DNA of 64,000 nucleotides from the NCBI GenBank assembly GCA_977006965.1, contig OZ345377.1:1612001-1676000 (forward strand), read 5' to 3'. The DNA is from Phymatolithon calcareum. Its lineage: Eukaryota > Rhodophyta > Florideophyceae > Hapalidiales. The translations under genes were made by a program, and so were the position numbers. The notes beneath the pieces were generated by a model, which saw only the letters and a program-made list of their open reading frames with translations, had not been told where the DNA came from and ran no database searches. Position 1 is the stretch's first letter. Each line of letters begins with the position of its first letter. Shown piece after piece: positions 11,828 to 22,006 of the stretch.

Positions 11828-12989
11828 TTGAGTTTGACGAAGTGGACTTGCGCATATCTCTCTGAACAGGGAATTGTAAATCTCTTGCGAAGATTTGAAA
11901 CGGATTGCTGGTGATAGCTCTTCGACTTTGGACGGATGGAATCATCATGGTCGAGACGGCAGAAGTTACTCCTCTTGGGTTGCTGGCACCACCGATCCCG
12001 CATGTTTAATCAATAATCAAACCCGCTGGATATGAACTATTTCAAACTGCAGCACGTCATTAGCCCGAGAGCTAGATGCATGTCTTCGAAGTGAAGTTTC
12101 CGCTGTGTTGCACACGATGATTGAAGTCAATCAATTTGGATCTGTCTTGCAATTCTTCTCAACGATGCTGGTCAAAAATTGTTGTGCGCATACGATCGGG
12201 CAATTGCATTGCCAATAAAGGCATCGATAACACTACGGCAGGAGCTGTGTTATTGGCATTGTTCGAGCGTGGTTGTTTCGAGACAGTTTTCGACTCTACA
12301 GCCTTATCATTAGTCTCTGACTGAGACCGTTTTAAATAAGGTTACTTCGTCGAAAACCGGCTCAGGCCTTTAAGCAACAACGCAACATTGCCATTCTGTC
12401 CTTCAGCAATGCAAGCAGCATGCCGCACGCGACTCGCTGTTTATCGACTTTGTTGTTTCTCCAGATGAGAGCCTTGGGAGCTCAATAATTTCTGCCATGC
12501 CTTGTTGCTACATGTCACATTACCAAATCTCAGAATTCGATGCGTCATCTCTCTTTCTTAGGTGGAAAACTCTTTCCTAATTAGCAAAAGCATTTCGGGC
12601 ATGTGAACATGCGGCAGCACTGAGTGGTATTACGCCATCTGCAATCGAATTCTTGTGTGATGAGGAACTCAATTGGAAGTCAAACTCTCTTCCTGGCGGG
12701 TTTACAGTCCGAGTTTGATTATCAAGCGAGCTTCATTCTTGCTCAGTCTTCCTTCAGAGACGAGAAATTTGTGGGAAAGGTGTTCTTAATAAATAGGGGA
12801 AAATTGTTTACTCAGTTGTTAAGATTCTATCTCAAATTTCCTCATTCGACAATGCAACAGGACTGACGAGTCCAAATCTCATGCCCTATATGTTAATCCC
12901 ATCCTCCGCCATCGCTGCTATGCAGCGGACAATTTTTAATGCAGAGCTCTTGCAACTCAAGCTAATGCTCCGTTTCACGCGAGACATCG
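11828..12989. other. No recognisable gene
   Basis: Frames here (11782-12003 minus, 12121-12324 plus, 12624-12866 plus) carry no family signature and have unremarkable composition. This is intergenic DNA between two genes that converge on it, the plus-strand gene ending at 11827 and the minus-strand bZIP ending at 12990. Confidence 0.4.
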
Positions 12990-13700
12990 TTACGAAAGCG
13001 GGTCGATGATATTCGAAAGGATCTGGGCGTCCAGAGACGAGTTCGGAAGTCCACTGTCCCGACTGAAACCGGGCAAAGAATCCATCGAAGACGCGGCGCA
13101 GGAGGTTGCCGGTACAGCGGCGTGCGATGATGTGGAAGAGCAGTCGCCTGACTCATCTTCGTCAGTTGGCTCCCGGCCATAATTCGCGCTGCCATCCGAT
13201 CCGGTAGCAACCGGCTCGGGCTCCAGCTCTCGCTCAGCTTTTGCTATCGAGAAGGGCTGCATTTTCAGCTCAACCTTCGATCCCGCACCCTGTAGAGACG
13301 AGATGAAGGCGTACTTGCAACACGAAGAAAGCAGCGATTGGAGATACTGGAGTTGGGCATCCTTGACCGCAATCTCCTCTCGCAAACGTTGTAACTCTTT
13401 CCGCTGGCGCATTCGCGATCGCACGGCTGCCCCGCGGTTGGTAACTGTGCGAACCACGCGACGTTCGAGCGGCGTGAGGTCGCCCCGGTTGATTCTGTCC
13501 CTGTCAGCAGCAGTGGGTTGCTGGTTGGCAAGTTCTCTGAGAACGACATCGCGAACCTCCGCCGGGTCGTCGTAAGTTGAGAGTTTGGAGGGGCCGCCGA
13601 CTTTGCGATGAATAGTACGAACAAGGGCTTCCTCTACAGGGTTAATTCTCATGGACGTGGTGTTCGGTCTTCGGTGAGCCGGTTTTCGGACGTGGTTCAT
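12990..13700 (-). CDS. bZIP transcription factor 1
   Basis: 236 residues from ATG 13700 (MNHVRKPAHRR). Residues 22-80 form a conserved block (EEALVRTIHRKVGGPSKLS, then YDDPAEVRDVVLRELANQ) shared with two other genes in this window. Residues 79-101 are a bZIP basic region with the N-x7-R core (NRGAAVRSR, N88 and R96), followed by a short amphipathic zipper (L103, L106, I110, L117, L120). The C-terminal tail is acidic and Ser-rich and contains CAASSMDSL, ending in IIDPLS. It would bind DNA as a dimer in the nucleus. The conserved block in front of the basic region matches no domain I can name. Its nearest relative is the gene at 16060, only 2.4 kb upstream on the same strand, which suggests tandem duplication. 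Confidence 0.88.
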   Translation of the reverse strand: MNHVRKPAHRRPNTTSMRINPVEEALVRTIHRKVGGPSKLSTYDDPAEVRDVVLRELANQQPTAADRDRINRGDLTPLERRVVRTVTNRGAAVRSRMRQRKELQRLREEIAVKDAQLQYLQSLLSSCCKYAFISSLQGAGSKVELKMQPFSIAKAERELEPEPVATGSDGSANYGREPTDEDESGDCSSTSSHAAVPATSCAASSMDSLPGFSRDSGLPNSSLDAQILSNIIDPLS

Positions 13701-14792
13701 ATCACGCGAAGGTGACGATGTTGAGCTTCTTGTTCGCGAAATAACTACGGTAGCTGTGTGGCCCTGGCTGGGCTTCTTTCGTGCAAGATGGTCACTTCCA
13801 GTGTCGAGGGGCGTCTGACTGTTATGAGGTTGTCACTGGCTGCTGAGCGCTGAGATTTTAAGTACACTACTGTCCGAGCATACACGAGGCGTGGAAAATA
13901 TTTTTGCTGAGTTGTGAAAATGTTTTTCTAAAATTTTCGAATCAATTTTGGGGCACCGAATTGCGCACTTCGCAATTATCCAGCAAAGTCCTTTCGGTCT
14001 ACTGTAGTAGACTATCCGTAGAAAATTAATGAAAAACGGAGGAAGCGGCTGATGTCGATTGGGAATGAGACACGAGAAAAGTCGTGTCCCATTTCCACTG
14101 CAGTGGCATGCACCGGGGAAGCACACCAGCATTTGGGCCCAAAAAACAAATAATTGTCGAGCCAAAATGCTGCCATCATGATGCTCCTCCAGTGCATGCC
14201 GTATATGAATTTCAGTTTTTTTGTCGAGGCTGACGTGCACGTACTTTTGTGCCAATAGAATGCATGATGGTGACGCTATTTCCACAAACAAGCAAACAAT
14301 GTCAGGAGAGCTCACTCCTATTGGTGTTCCTTCAAGTAGTATGATCGCTTTAATCCAGGAGCCGAATGATACATACGGTGCATTCCTTTAAGGTGCATGT
14401 GCAATAATTCACGACATCCAATCACTACACACCATGTTGCATTTTAGAAAATCAAGCAAGACCGCGCTGTCCTCTTGCGCGCAATGCGCGGCGGCATTCT
14501 CTGCGTTCCCAACATCAGCGATCCTCGGCGTGCCTTATCATACATGATGGAAAGGAAGCTCAGCGGCGATCGCTCTTGCCCTACAGTACAGAATTGTGCA
14601 AGGACTCATGTGGTAGCGAAGTAAAGGAGCTTAATTGCCGTGTTCGCAATACCCGGCTACTCTTTTGCGATCGTGTCGAACAGGAAATTGACGAGAGCCG
14701 TCAATTGGAATGGGCGGAGAAGTATGGTGGCACTACTTGTTTCAAGAATATTTTGTGGGCGACTTTTGTAAACTAAAGCTCAGAGAGGGATC

Positions 14793-14825
14793 ATCATCTG
14801 GAACCCCCACCGGGTTCCAGATGAT
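14793..14825. repeat. Perfect 14 bp hairpin
   Basis: ATCATCTGGAACCC and its exact reverse complement are separated by CCACC. The stem lies in intergenic DNA far from any stop codon, so a terminator role is not indicated. Confidence 0.8.
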
Positions 14826-15781
14826 TTAGCATTGTACCCGCTATCATATTATTAAGGGCTCTTGACGTCCTGAGATGGAACAGCCCGCTCACCTATAGAT
14901 AAGCGATAGACAACTCGGGATCACAATGATCTACAACGGCATGGAGATTTGACGTGCGTGGAGGCTTGATTCGTTACAGCGGGAAATCGTGAAATACAGA
15001 AAATCCTATGAGCGCGCGAAAAGCAGACTTTTCAAGTGCAACCTTACGGTTGTTGAATCAAAATAAAAGAATTTTGGACATGAAATGTAGCCTCTTAACG
15101 GATTTTTGGGTTTATTTTAATTGACTCCTGTCGTGATAACAATGCTGTGCCCAGTCACGTGCAACAGCAGCAATATAAAAATCCATTCCGCGCGTCGGAA
15201 TTGCTTTGGGACGACGAGGTAGACGTGTACTTGCAATTTACGACAAAAGGGCAGAGGGACGCCAATGGAACGTAAAACAACTGAATGATAAGCCATAAAT
15301 CTTTATCCACAGCCTCCATTCATTATTGTTCAAAATTGAAGTGGAATTTGTTGTCACCAGGATAATGTTAAAGCAAGGCTTTTGCTCAGTTGTGGAGGCT
15401 GGGGAATGCGTTTAGAATAAAACTTACGAATCGCTGTCCCAACGTTGCAAATGGGACTTGCACATCATTTGCCTGTCCGCGACAGTTTCTGTTTCACGAT
15501 TTCAATAGCCCAATCTTCAGCAATCATCGCCAAAGCTGCGACTTGCTCAGCAGGTCAACCGAGACAAACCCAACATAATTCTTGAGGAAATGCACAGTTT
15601 TTATGGTCGCACAACTACAATTGGATGGTTAGTCTAACTGTTCATATAGAATGTGGAAATTTTGCGTTCGAACGCAAAAACAGGCGTGCATCCGCAGTCG
15701 TCGATGATGCTATTCAATGGGGGGAGGGGGGGAACAAAGGCAGAAAGGATCTTTTTCTACAGAACTGTTTTTAAACAAACG

Positions 15782-15805
15782 TCTTTTGAGCTCGAGCTCA
15801 AAAGA
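15782..15805. repeat. Perfect 24 bp spacerless palindrome
   Basis: TCTTTTGAGCTC is followed directly by its reverse complement. The symmetry continues with a few mismatches for about ten further bases on each side. Confidence 0.8.
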
Positions 15806-16059
15806 TGTTTTAAAATTTTTTGAGAATAAGCGTTATCATGGTCTGTTGTTTCTATTGATCCCTAAGCAGTAATGTACAAGAGTAGACTACGTCTTGCAAT
15901 CGTTTGATAGATGCACAAAAAATGGACAGGATTTCTAAGTCTGGTGAAAAACGTTCCAAACACCATTTCGGGTAGCAATAGCTGTCGGTTTCGCGATTCG
16001 GCTACTCGTGTCTTATCAATAAAGCGGGAAGAGGACAAACGATTTCTTCAAAAACCCGC

Positions 16060-16725
16060 CTAGGACAGTGGGTCAATGACATTTCGGAAGTTTTGAAAAT
16101 CCATTGATGTGTTCAGACCCTGCATGAATCCGCGGTCGACGGTAAAACCAAGAAGAGAATCCATCGAGGAACTGGCGCAGGAGTTAGGCGGCGCGACAGC
16201 GTGCCATGAGCCGGAATGTGCTGCAGAATGAAAAGATTCTTCGGCGTCGGGCGTGCTTAGGGTGGTTTCTGGTACTGTCTCGTCCTCCACCTTCGCTGTA
16301 GTTGGGATGATTTCGTCAATGTGCGCCATGTTCGCGTGCTTGGAGCATGCAGCAACCATTGCTGCGAGCTGTTGCAGTTGAGCATCCTTGCGCGCAATTT
16401 CCTCCTGCAAGCGCTGCACCTCCTTCCGTTGGCGCATTCGCGATCGCACGGCTGCCCCACGGTTGGTGACCGTGCGAACCACGCGACGTTCGAGCGGCGT
16501 GAGTTCACCCCGGTTGATTCTATCCCTGTCAGCAGCAGTGGGTTGCTCGTTGGCAAGTTCGCGGAGAACGACATCGCGAACCTCCGCTGGGTCGTCGTAA
16601 GTTGAGAGTTTGGAGGGACCGCCAACCTTTAGGTGAATGGTTCGAACAAGGGCTTCCTCTACAGGGTCAATTCTCATGGACGTGTTGTTTTTGCGTCGGT
16701 AAGCAGCCTTTCGGATCTCGGTCAT
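16060..16725 (-). CDS. bZIP transcription factor 2
   Basis: 221 residues from ATG 16725 (MTEIRKAAYRRKNNTSM). I chose this start because it aligns at residue 1 with bZIP 1; an in-frame ATG at 16824 would add 33 residues (MFAPIFEPQTSP...). The block IDPVEEALVRTIHLKVGG onward, the basic region NRGAAVRSRMRQRK (N88, R96) and the C-terminal SCASSSMDSLLGF plus NVIDPLS all match bZIP 1. The zipper is short (V103, L106, I110, L117, L120). The serine/acidic tail differs most between copies. Expected to be a nuclear DNA-binding dimer that may pair with bZIP 1. Confidence 0.87.
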   Translation of the reverse strand: MTEIRKAAYRRKNNTSMRIDPVEEALVRTIHLKVGGPSKLSTYDDPAEVRDVVLRELANEQPTAADRDRINRGELTPLERRVVRTVTNRGAAVRSRMRQRKEVQRLQEEIARKDAQLQQLAAMVAACSKHANMAHIDEIIPTTAKVEDETVPETTLSTPDAEESFHSAAHSGSWHAVAPPNSCASSSMDSLLGFTVDRGFMQGLNTSMDFQNFRNVIDPLS

Positions 16726-19596
16726 AGCCGGCAGTGACGATAGTATTGTTGTTTTGTACAGGTGTTCCCGGAGTTCTTTTTGGAGGAACGGTGACGTTTG
16801 AGGTTCGAAGATGGGAGCGAACATTAAGTTGTGGAAAACAAGGACAGGAAGGTGAGCTGAGGCTTAAGTACATATGTCTTTGCTGTGAACAGCGGGAATT
16901 GATGATGACAAAGGGATTACATTGTCAGCTAATCTGTCAAAGGTGTGCACGAGCCGGGGTACAGTAGTTCATTTCAGTGCAACGCGACGCGTAGAAATTC
17001 GAGGCTGACAAAATTTTGTTCGCTCTACATGCATGTGTAATGAATTTTAGCAATTTTTGGAGAATCAAAAATTTTGTGTGCGCTGTCACAGTATGATATG
17101 TTACAACTCTGTTACACTGCTGTACAGTATGAGTGCGGACACGTAGGTGTCCGCGTGGTGAAGAAGGGGAAGTGGACGAGCGAGCATCCAATTAAACCCT
17201 CTTTTCATATCTAGATGCTTCCGACGTTCCGCATCAACAGCATTATGACCATAGTGTCCTCTAAATGGATGGGGATTGGAGAGCAGAAGCCAAGACGCCA
17301 TTCTGTCACGGCTGCTTGGACCATTCGTGCACGAATGCGTGCGCCGTCAAATTCAGCGCAATACATTTGCAGGAAGGCGCTGCACCTATGTGCAGTTGGA
17401 GGTACACAAGTTTATTGACCGAGGTGGCGAACGCGGTGCTGAGTAGTACAGGCGTCGCAGATGGGAGAGCGATACCCCCGCCCTAGTTTTCTGCGCGCTG
17501 CAACAATGCGGAGGCTTTTCAAACAACCATTGCTCCTTGTTTTAGTGAACTGATGGCTTTCCACGACAACATTATTAGAGTTAAGACTTTCTCGAAGTAC
17601 GGGAAGAAGGCGATTGTGGAAAAAACAATTATGAAATGCAGAAAAGATTATGAAACGTTCGATGCCATGCAATTGCAGTCAGGTCCAAGCAAAACGCTTC
17701 CCAGCGTGCTGTCCACATGGATAGAACAATAGAATTCCCATGAGATACCCATTTATTGTGCTAAATTTTCGGGGGTTCTGGTGAGGATTGTACCTTCTCG
17801 TGCGAGGAAAACCTCAACAGAACTTATCGAAATGCTCACAACATCAACGACACCTTCACTGGACAGCGTAAATTTTTCTTCTCATGATGTCTCCAGAACT
17901 TACAGTACACTCTTTCCACCCCGCCCTTTATGATTGGATGATAACCACTTGCGCCACAGGGACCTATCACTTTCAGACCCATGTGCACTTCCAGGGCTGT
18001 AATCCTGAGCTCCACACGGACAGGAGAAGGATACAGTAACTGATGATGGAACTCGAGGACGTCTCTGAGGTGGTATAGAGGCGGGGGAGTTTCAGCAGTG
18101 CGGTGCTAATCGCGGCTCGACAGAATTATGATATTATTTTTTGACCTCGTAATTGGGAAAGGAACTGTTCTGTTGGCCAACATAACTGTTGCATGTGTTT
18201 CGGCCCTCCAATTGGAGAGAGTCAAAAGCCTTCCAAGCTTATTGAAGCCAATCGAGACAGGTACTATTTTCTCGCAGCTTCTAGAAGTCGAACTTCTAGA
18301 CTCAGTTTAAATGTTTCTCGCAGATTGTAGAATTACTACTTCTAGAAGATGCGAAACACAACTACACTTGAGTCATTTTTCGAGGACGACCACTTCAGAA
18401 GTTAATTCTGAAAATAAAAGATTTTTTAAAAAAATAAAACATATTTGACTGAAATTTTTACTGTCAAAGAAGGACAGCACACGAAACTCCGTCCCAACAG
18501 GACAGTCTAAGTTCAAGAATCAGTGCACTGATGCATGGAATTGCAGCGTTAGCTCTGCTAACGGTTCTGTTTTCAAATCATGACTGTCCCAAACCATATG
18601 AAACAAATCATACAAGAAAGAATGTTTATTAACTTTCACGTCCATAGAGTTGCAGAACCCTGCGAAGGTCCACGGTCTGTGCAAGAATGTCATCTCACAC
18701 CGGTTAGTTGTGGTGATCCATAATGAAAGATGGTTTTCCAACACTGAGATCGGGCATGGCATTACGCCTACATCGGCCGCTTCCCTCAATATGCTCCCAA
18801 AGGTGCACTGAGCTGACCGGGCGTTGTTGATGCTTCGTCCGACTACCTAGGTTCTCTGAGATGGGAAACTCTATGTGGGTGCTAGAACGTAGTTTGGCAA
18901 GATGTGTTCTAGTTAGCCGCTAGGGGCTGAGCACCACAAATATGGTTCGTTTCCGGTTCGCTGTAGGTTGATGTCGGAATACTGTGGAATCACAAGTCTT
19001 GTCTTCTCCTTCCATCGATCCAACTATTAGCTACGTTGCCTTAAACGTTTATCGAGCGCTAGGGTGTGTCGCTCACTGACTTGGCTGGAATATGACCTGG
19101 CGCTATGCATTGTCGGTTTGTGAAAAGCAGGTAGATGGTGAATGATTAGTTGTCGAACGCGGATATTTGGTTACCGCTTCCCATATCGGCCGAAGCATGT
19201 CTTCTCGGCATATATTTCGCACGGGTACATCTCGAAAGAGTGATACTGTCTGTCTCAGTAAGTTAAAAGAAGCTGGTGACCCCAGTCTGGGACATATAAT
19301 AGATACCCGTCCATTTTGATATGCACACTTCGAAGAACTATCGCTTCAAACGTACGAAGGGTTATATCTTGCTTTATTTTGCAACTTTCCAAACCCTGAT
19401 CCTCGTACTGGGTTCTTTAAAGCCAGGGTTGTTTCGCACCCATCTGCCTGCGTCGATGTATTTTTAAATTGCCTAAAAGTGTTGGAATGACGAGAGCAAC
19501 ATCTCAAAGTGCATATTTGTTGAGCGATAAAACTACGTTTCGAGGTACGCTACCGCCGTTCACCGCGGACAAATCTTATGAATTCTATTTCATTTG
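16726..19596. other. No recognisable gene
   Basis: About 2.9 kb with only short unsupported frames. One frame at 17265-17486 is Cys-rich (FCHGCLDHSCTNAC) but I recognise no domain. A small hairpin (TCTAGAAGT, 3 nt spacer, ACTTCTAGA) lies at 18280-18300. Confidence 0.4.
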
Positions 19597-19840
19597 TAAC
19601 GCCTTGAGGTTGGTTGTAAAGAAAAGGTTGTTTTACTTCATGATCCATGCCCTCTTCTCAGGTGACCGGTTAAATAGGCAAATTTCGCTCTCCAGCTTTC
19701 AAGCCTCCAGCTATAAGCTAAATTCGCAATCTCTAAAAATCTAACTACCAGCTCTCGGGATGTTCTCGCATCCTCGAGTTATCTCCTTGGGTTTCGTGGC
19801 TTCCCATGAGATCAGCTCTGGCAAGCTATGCCATGAAATG
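19597..19840. repeat. Direct repeat copy 1 (about 245 bp)
   Basis: Starts TGTAACGCC and ends GCCATGAAATGT. It is repeated in the same orientation at 24415-24671 with few differences; this copy lacks about 16 bp near CCGGTTAAATAG. On the minus strand it contains a TATA-like CTATTTAACCGG. The two copies bracket the 20-24 kb retroelement nest. They could be LTRs or two copies of a short interspersed element. The shared ACATTTCA next to the would-be TG end argues against a simple LTR border. Confidence 0.6.
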
Positions 19841-19883
19841 TATCTTCAAAGTCTTTCCGTGTCTTATGCGTAGTTCAGTAGTC

Positions 19884-21994
19884 TTTCTTTCTTTCTTTCT
19901 TTATTGCAGATAACGTCAATTTTTAAGTTAACGCCTAAACTTGCTCTCGAGCAAGTTCTCTTCGTTCAAATATTGGATTATCGCTACGGGTTTCTCTCTG
20001 CACAGATCTTCTACCGTTTTGCTCCGAACTCTGCCGATGAATTTCCGTCGACTAACAGCCCGACCCGAACAATGTAGGATCATATGTTCCACAGTTTCCT
20101 TCACAACATACGGGCATTTCTTGCACATTGGGTCGTGAGGAAGTGGCTCATTCTCGTTGTGTCCATGGTGAAAGCTGGCGACGATTGGACAGCAATTAGT
20201 TATGAGCTGGTTGAGTATTACCTCAGCCCGTCTATGTGAGATGTGTAGGTCTTCCGGGAGTGTCGGGATGGTAACTGGTTTGCTTCTACAAGGCGGTTTG
20301 ATAATGGATTGTGCCGCTTCCATGGTGAGAGGTACCGCTTGATGTGATAGCAGGCTTGATTCCGAGATTCCCCGGCGCGCGAGCTCATCAGCAGCCTCAT
20401 TTTTCGGGACTCCGCAGTGACTCGGTATCCAAATGCCTTCTATGTGAATCTCCTGTGCCATAATTTGTTCCATAAGATTCCATAGTTTCCGAACCATCTC
20501 TCCAAACATCCGCGGCTGGCCGTTGAGTGCGTCTATGCAGCTCTTGCTGTCGGTGAACCATCGGATAGTGCTGCCGCGCGATATCGGTAGACTGGATTCT
20601 GCCTGAAATGCGTGTACGGCCGCAAAAGCCTCGGCGTCGAATGAGGAGCCAATGGCCCCAGCGGACAGCCCTTCTTCCAGTATCGCTTCTTCTCCGCGCA
20701 GCACCAAAACGCCCGCACCACCGACCTGCGGTGGGATTGTACGGTACATGTCGAGTGTGTCATCATCTTCATCGCATAGGATAACGCGCTGCTTCGAGGC
20801 CGTCGGGGTCGTTTCGTAGGCATGCTCGTCCCCGTCGTCGTAGACTAAGAGGACATCCGGCGGCTTGCCGTGTCGAGCTTCAAACCGTTTCGCTGCGTCG
20901 TGGTTCTGATGTTCGGTGGAGTTGAATTTCTTCAAGGTCGCGGTGTACCAACCTTCGTCCCATTTTACGGAGACACGTTCTCCGTGATTCAGATCCCAGA
21001 CGTGAGCTTGCGGTATTTCTCCCACACTTCCATCTGTCCATATTTCGATATCCACTGTTCTCACTGCATTACGCTCCAAAATAAATGCTTCTGTGGCTGC
21101 GCGCTTCTCCTCCGGTTCATCCTTCGCGGAAACAGGCGTTATGAAGGTAGTAAACCTGTTGCTTGAGCAATCCTTCCCGATTGGCGAGTGGAATCCCCTG
21201 CGTGGTAGAGCGAGGATCCCTTTCTCGGCCAGATAATAGGCGCTTGATTCCCGCCATGACCCTACGTTGCGTTTTGGTTTGAGCTCGCGTGAGTGGGTTG
21301 CACGAGCCACTGGAGCCCCCGGTTCGAGTCGAAGTGCTTTCTCCATAACAAGAGTAGCATCCATCTCTCCGATGTCCCGCAGGCTTCGCATCCCTGTCAG
21401 TGCCCGAAGCTTGGCAACTGCCGTAGCTTTAAGGCAGCCGCTGGCCGCTCGCGCTGCGTCGTTTCGTGCGATTTCGACTTGTTTGATGTGTGAGTCGAAG
21501 CCATGTACGGCGTAGGATGATGCACCGTATAATACAACTGGCTCGCAATAGCTCTTTCGGAAAGCCTCCATGGTCGGTGTCTCGGCGCCCCAAGATGTCC
21601 CTCCCAGCGCTCGGATGAATCGAGTCTTGGACCGGAGTTTCCGACTCACTTCCTTGCAGTGCAATTTGAAGCTCAGTCGTTGGTCCACGTTAACTCCGAG
21701 GAACTTATATGCCGGAACTGCTTTGATTCTCTCTCCGTCGATCTTGACGTTGCCGTCAATGATTCCCAGTGGTGACCTTCCACCTGCAGCAAATCCCACT
21801 ACCTTTCATTTCTGCGCATTGATCTTGATCCGCAAATAACCGCATAGCTGGGAGAGGACCTGGGCGGCCTCATTGAGCTTGGAGATAACATCTTCCCAGG
21901 TCTCGCCGGTGGCATGGAAGCTGGTGTCGTCTGCGAAACTAAATTGAACCAGGTCGTCGAGGCGAACATCTAAATTAGAGATGTATAAGTTCCA
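19884..21994 (-). mobile_element. Non-LTR retrotransposon family A, 5'-truncated copy A1
   Basis: The insertion limits are exact: a 12 bp target-site duplication AGTTCAGTAGTC lies at 19872-19883 and 21995-22006. The 3' end (low coordinate) ends in a (GAAA)n tail on the coding strand, typical of target-primed reverse transcription. The 5' end is truncated inside the reverse transcriptase: the first residues read NLYISNLDV, then FSFADDTS holds the catalytic FADD. The target was a gag-protease remnant on the same strand, whose frame resumes at 22007. A second copy (A2) lies at 53175-53790 and an older relative at 28180-28690. Confidence 0.9.
19928..21799 (-). CDS. Non-LTR polyprotein C-terminus: RT thumb, RNase H with Tudor-like insert, zinc knuckle
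   Basis: A 623-codon open frame; a TGA at about 21804-21806 separates it from the in-frame FADD reverse-transcriptase motif upstream. Residues 1-160 are the RT thumb (YKFLGVNVDQRLSF). RNase H starts at IWTDGSV (D256) and continues with DAEAFAAVHAF (E390), WFTDSKS (D417) and IPSHCGVPKNEAADELA (H461, D471), so all catalytic acids are present. Between D256 and the normally adjacent GGAGVLV strand lie about 100 extra residues. They contain GERVSVKWDEGWYTATL (273-289) and DVLLVYDDGDEHAYE (315-329), a Tudor-like pattern. Residues 559-577 (C-x2-C-x8-H-x4-C) are a terminal zinc knuckle. Apart from truncation and the one stop, the frame is clean, so the copy is young. Confidence 0.85.
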   Translation of the reverse strand: MGFAAGGRSPLGIIDGNVKIDGERIKAVPAYKFLGVNVDQRLSFKLHCKEVSRKLRSKTRFIRALGGTSWGAETPTMEAFRKSYCEPVVLYGASSYAVHGFDSHIKQVEIARNDAARAASGCLKATAVAKLRALTGMRSLRDIGEMDATLVMEKALRLEPGAPVARATHSRELKPKRNVGSWRESSAYYLAEKGILALPRRGFHSPIGKDCSSNRFTTFITPVSAKDEPEEKRAATEAFILERNAVRTVDIEIWTDGSVGEIPQAHVWDLNHGERVSVKWDEGWYTATLKKFNSTEHQNHDAAKRFEARHGKPPDVLLVYDDGDEHAYETTPTASKQRVILCDEDDDTLDMYRTIPPQVGGAGVLVLRGEEAILEEGLSAGAIGSSFDAEAFAAVHAFQAESSLPISRGSTIRWFTDSKSCIDALNGQPRMFGEMVRKLWNLMEQIMAQEIHIEGIWIPSHCGVPKNEAADELARRGISESSLLSHQAVPLTMEAAQSIIKPPCRSKPVTIPTLPEDLHISHRRAEVILNQLITNCCPIVASFHHGHNENEPLPHDPMCKKCPYVVKETVEHMILHCSGRAVSRRKFIGRVRSKTVEDLCREKPVAIIQYLNEENLLESKFRR

Positions 21995-22006
21995 AGTTCA
22001 GTAGTC

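Larger units (their letters stand above)
13701..16059. other. No recognisable gene; several palindromes
   Basis: 2.36 kb between the two bZIP genes. Open frames such as 13833-14315 (minus, 160 codons) have no domain and I do not support them as genes. It contains a perfect 14 bp hairpin with 5 nt loop (14793-14806 and 14812-14825) and a perfect 24 bp palindrome without spacer (15782-15805), which extends imperfectly to about 15770-15815. A G-rich run lies at 15719-15731. Confidence 0.45.

Noticed and set aside
13833-14315. 160-codon minus-strand frame
   Set aside because: No domain; Cys, Phe and Ile rich in a way that looks like translated non-coding DNA.
17265-17486. Cys-rich frame FCHGCLDHSCTNAC
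   Set aside because: Spacing fits no zinc-binding family I know, and the frame is short.
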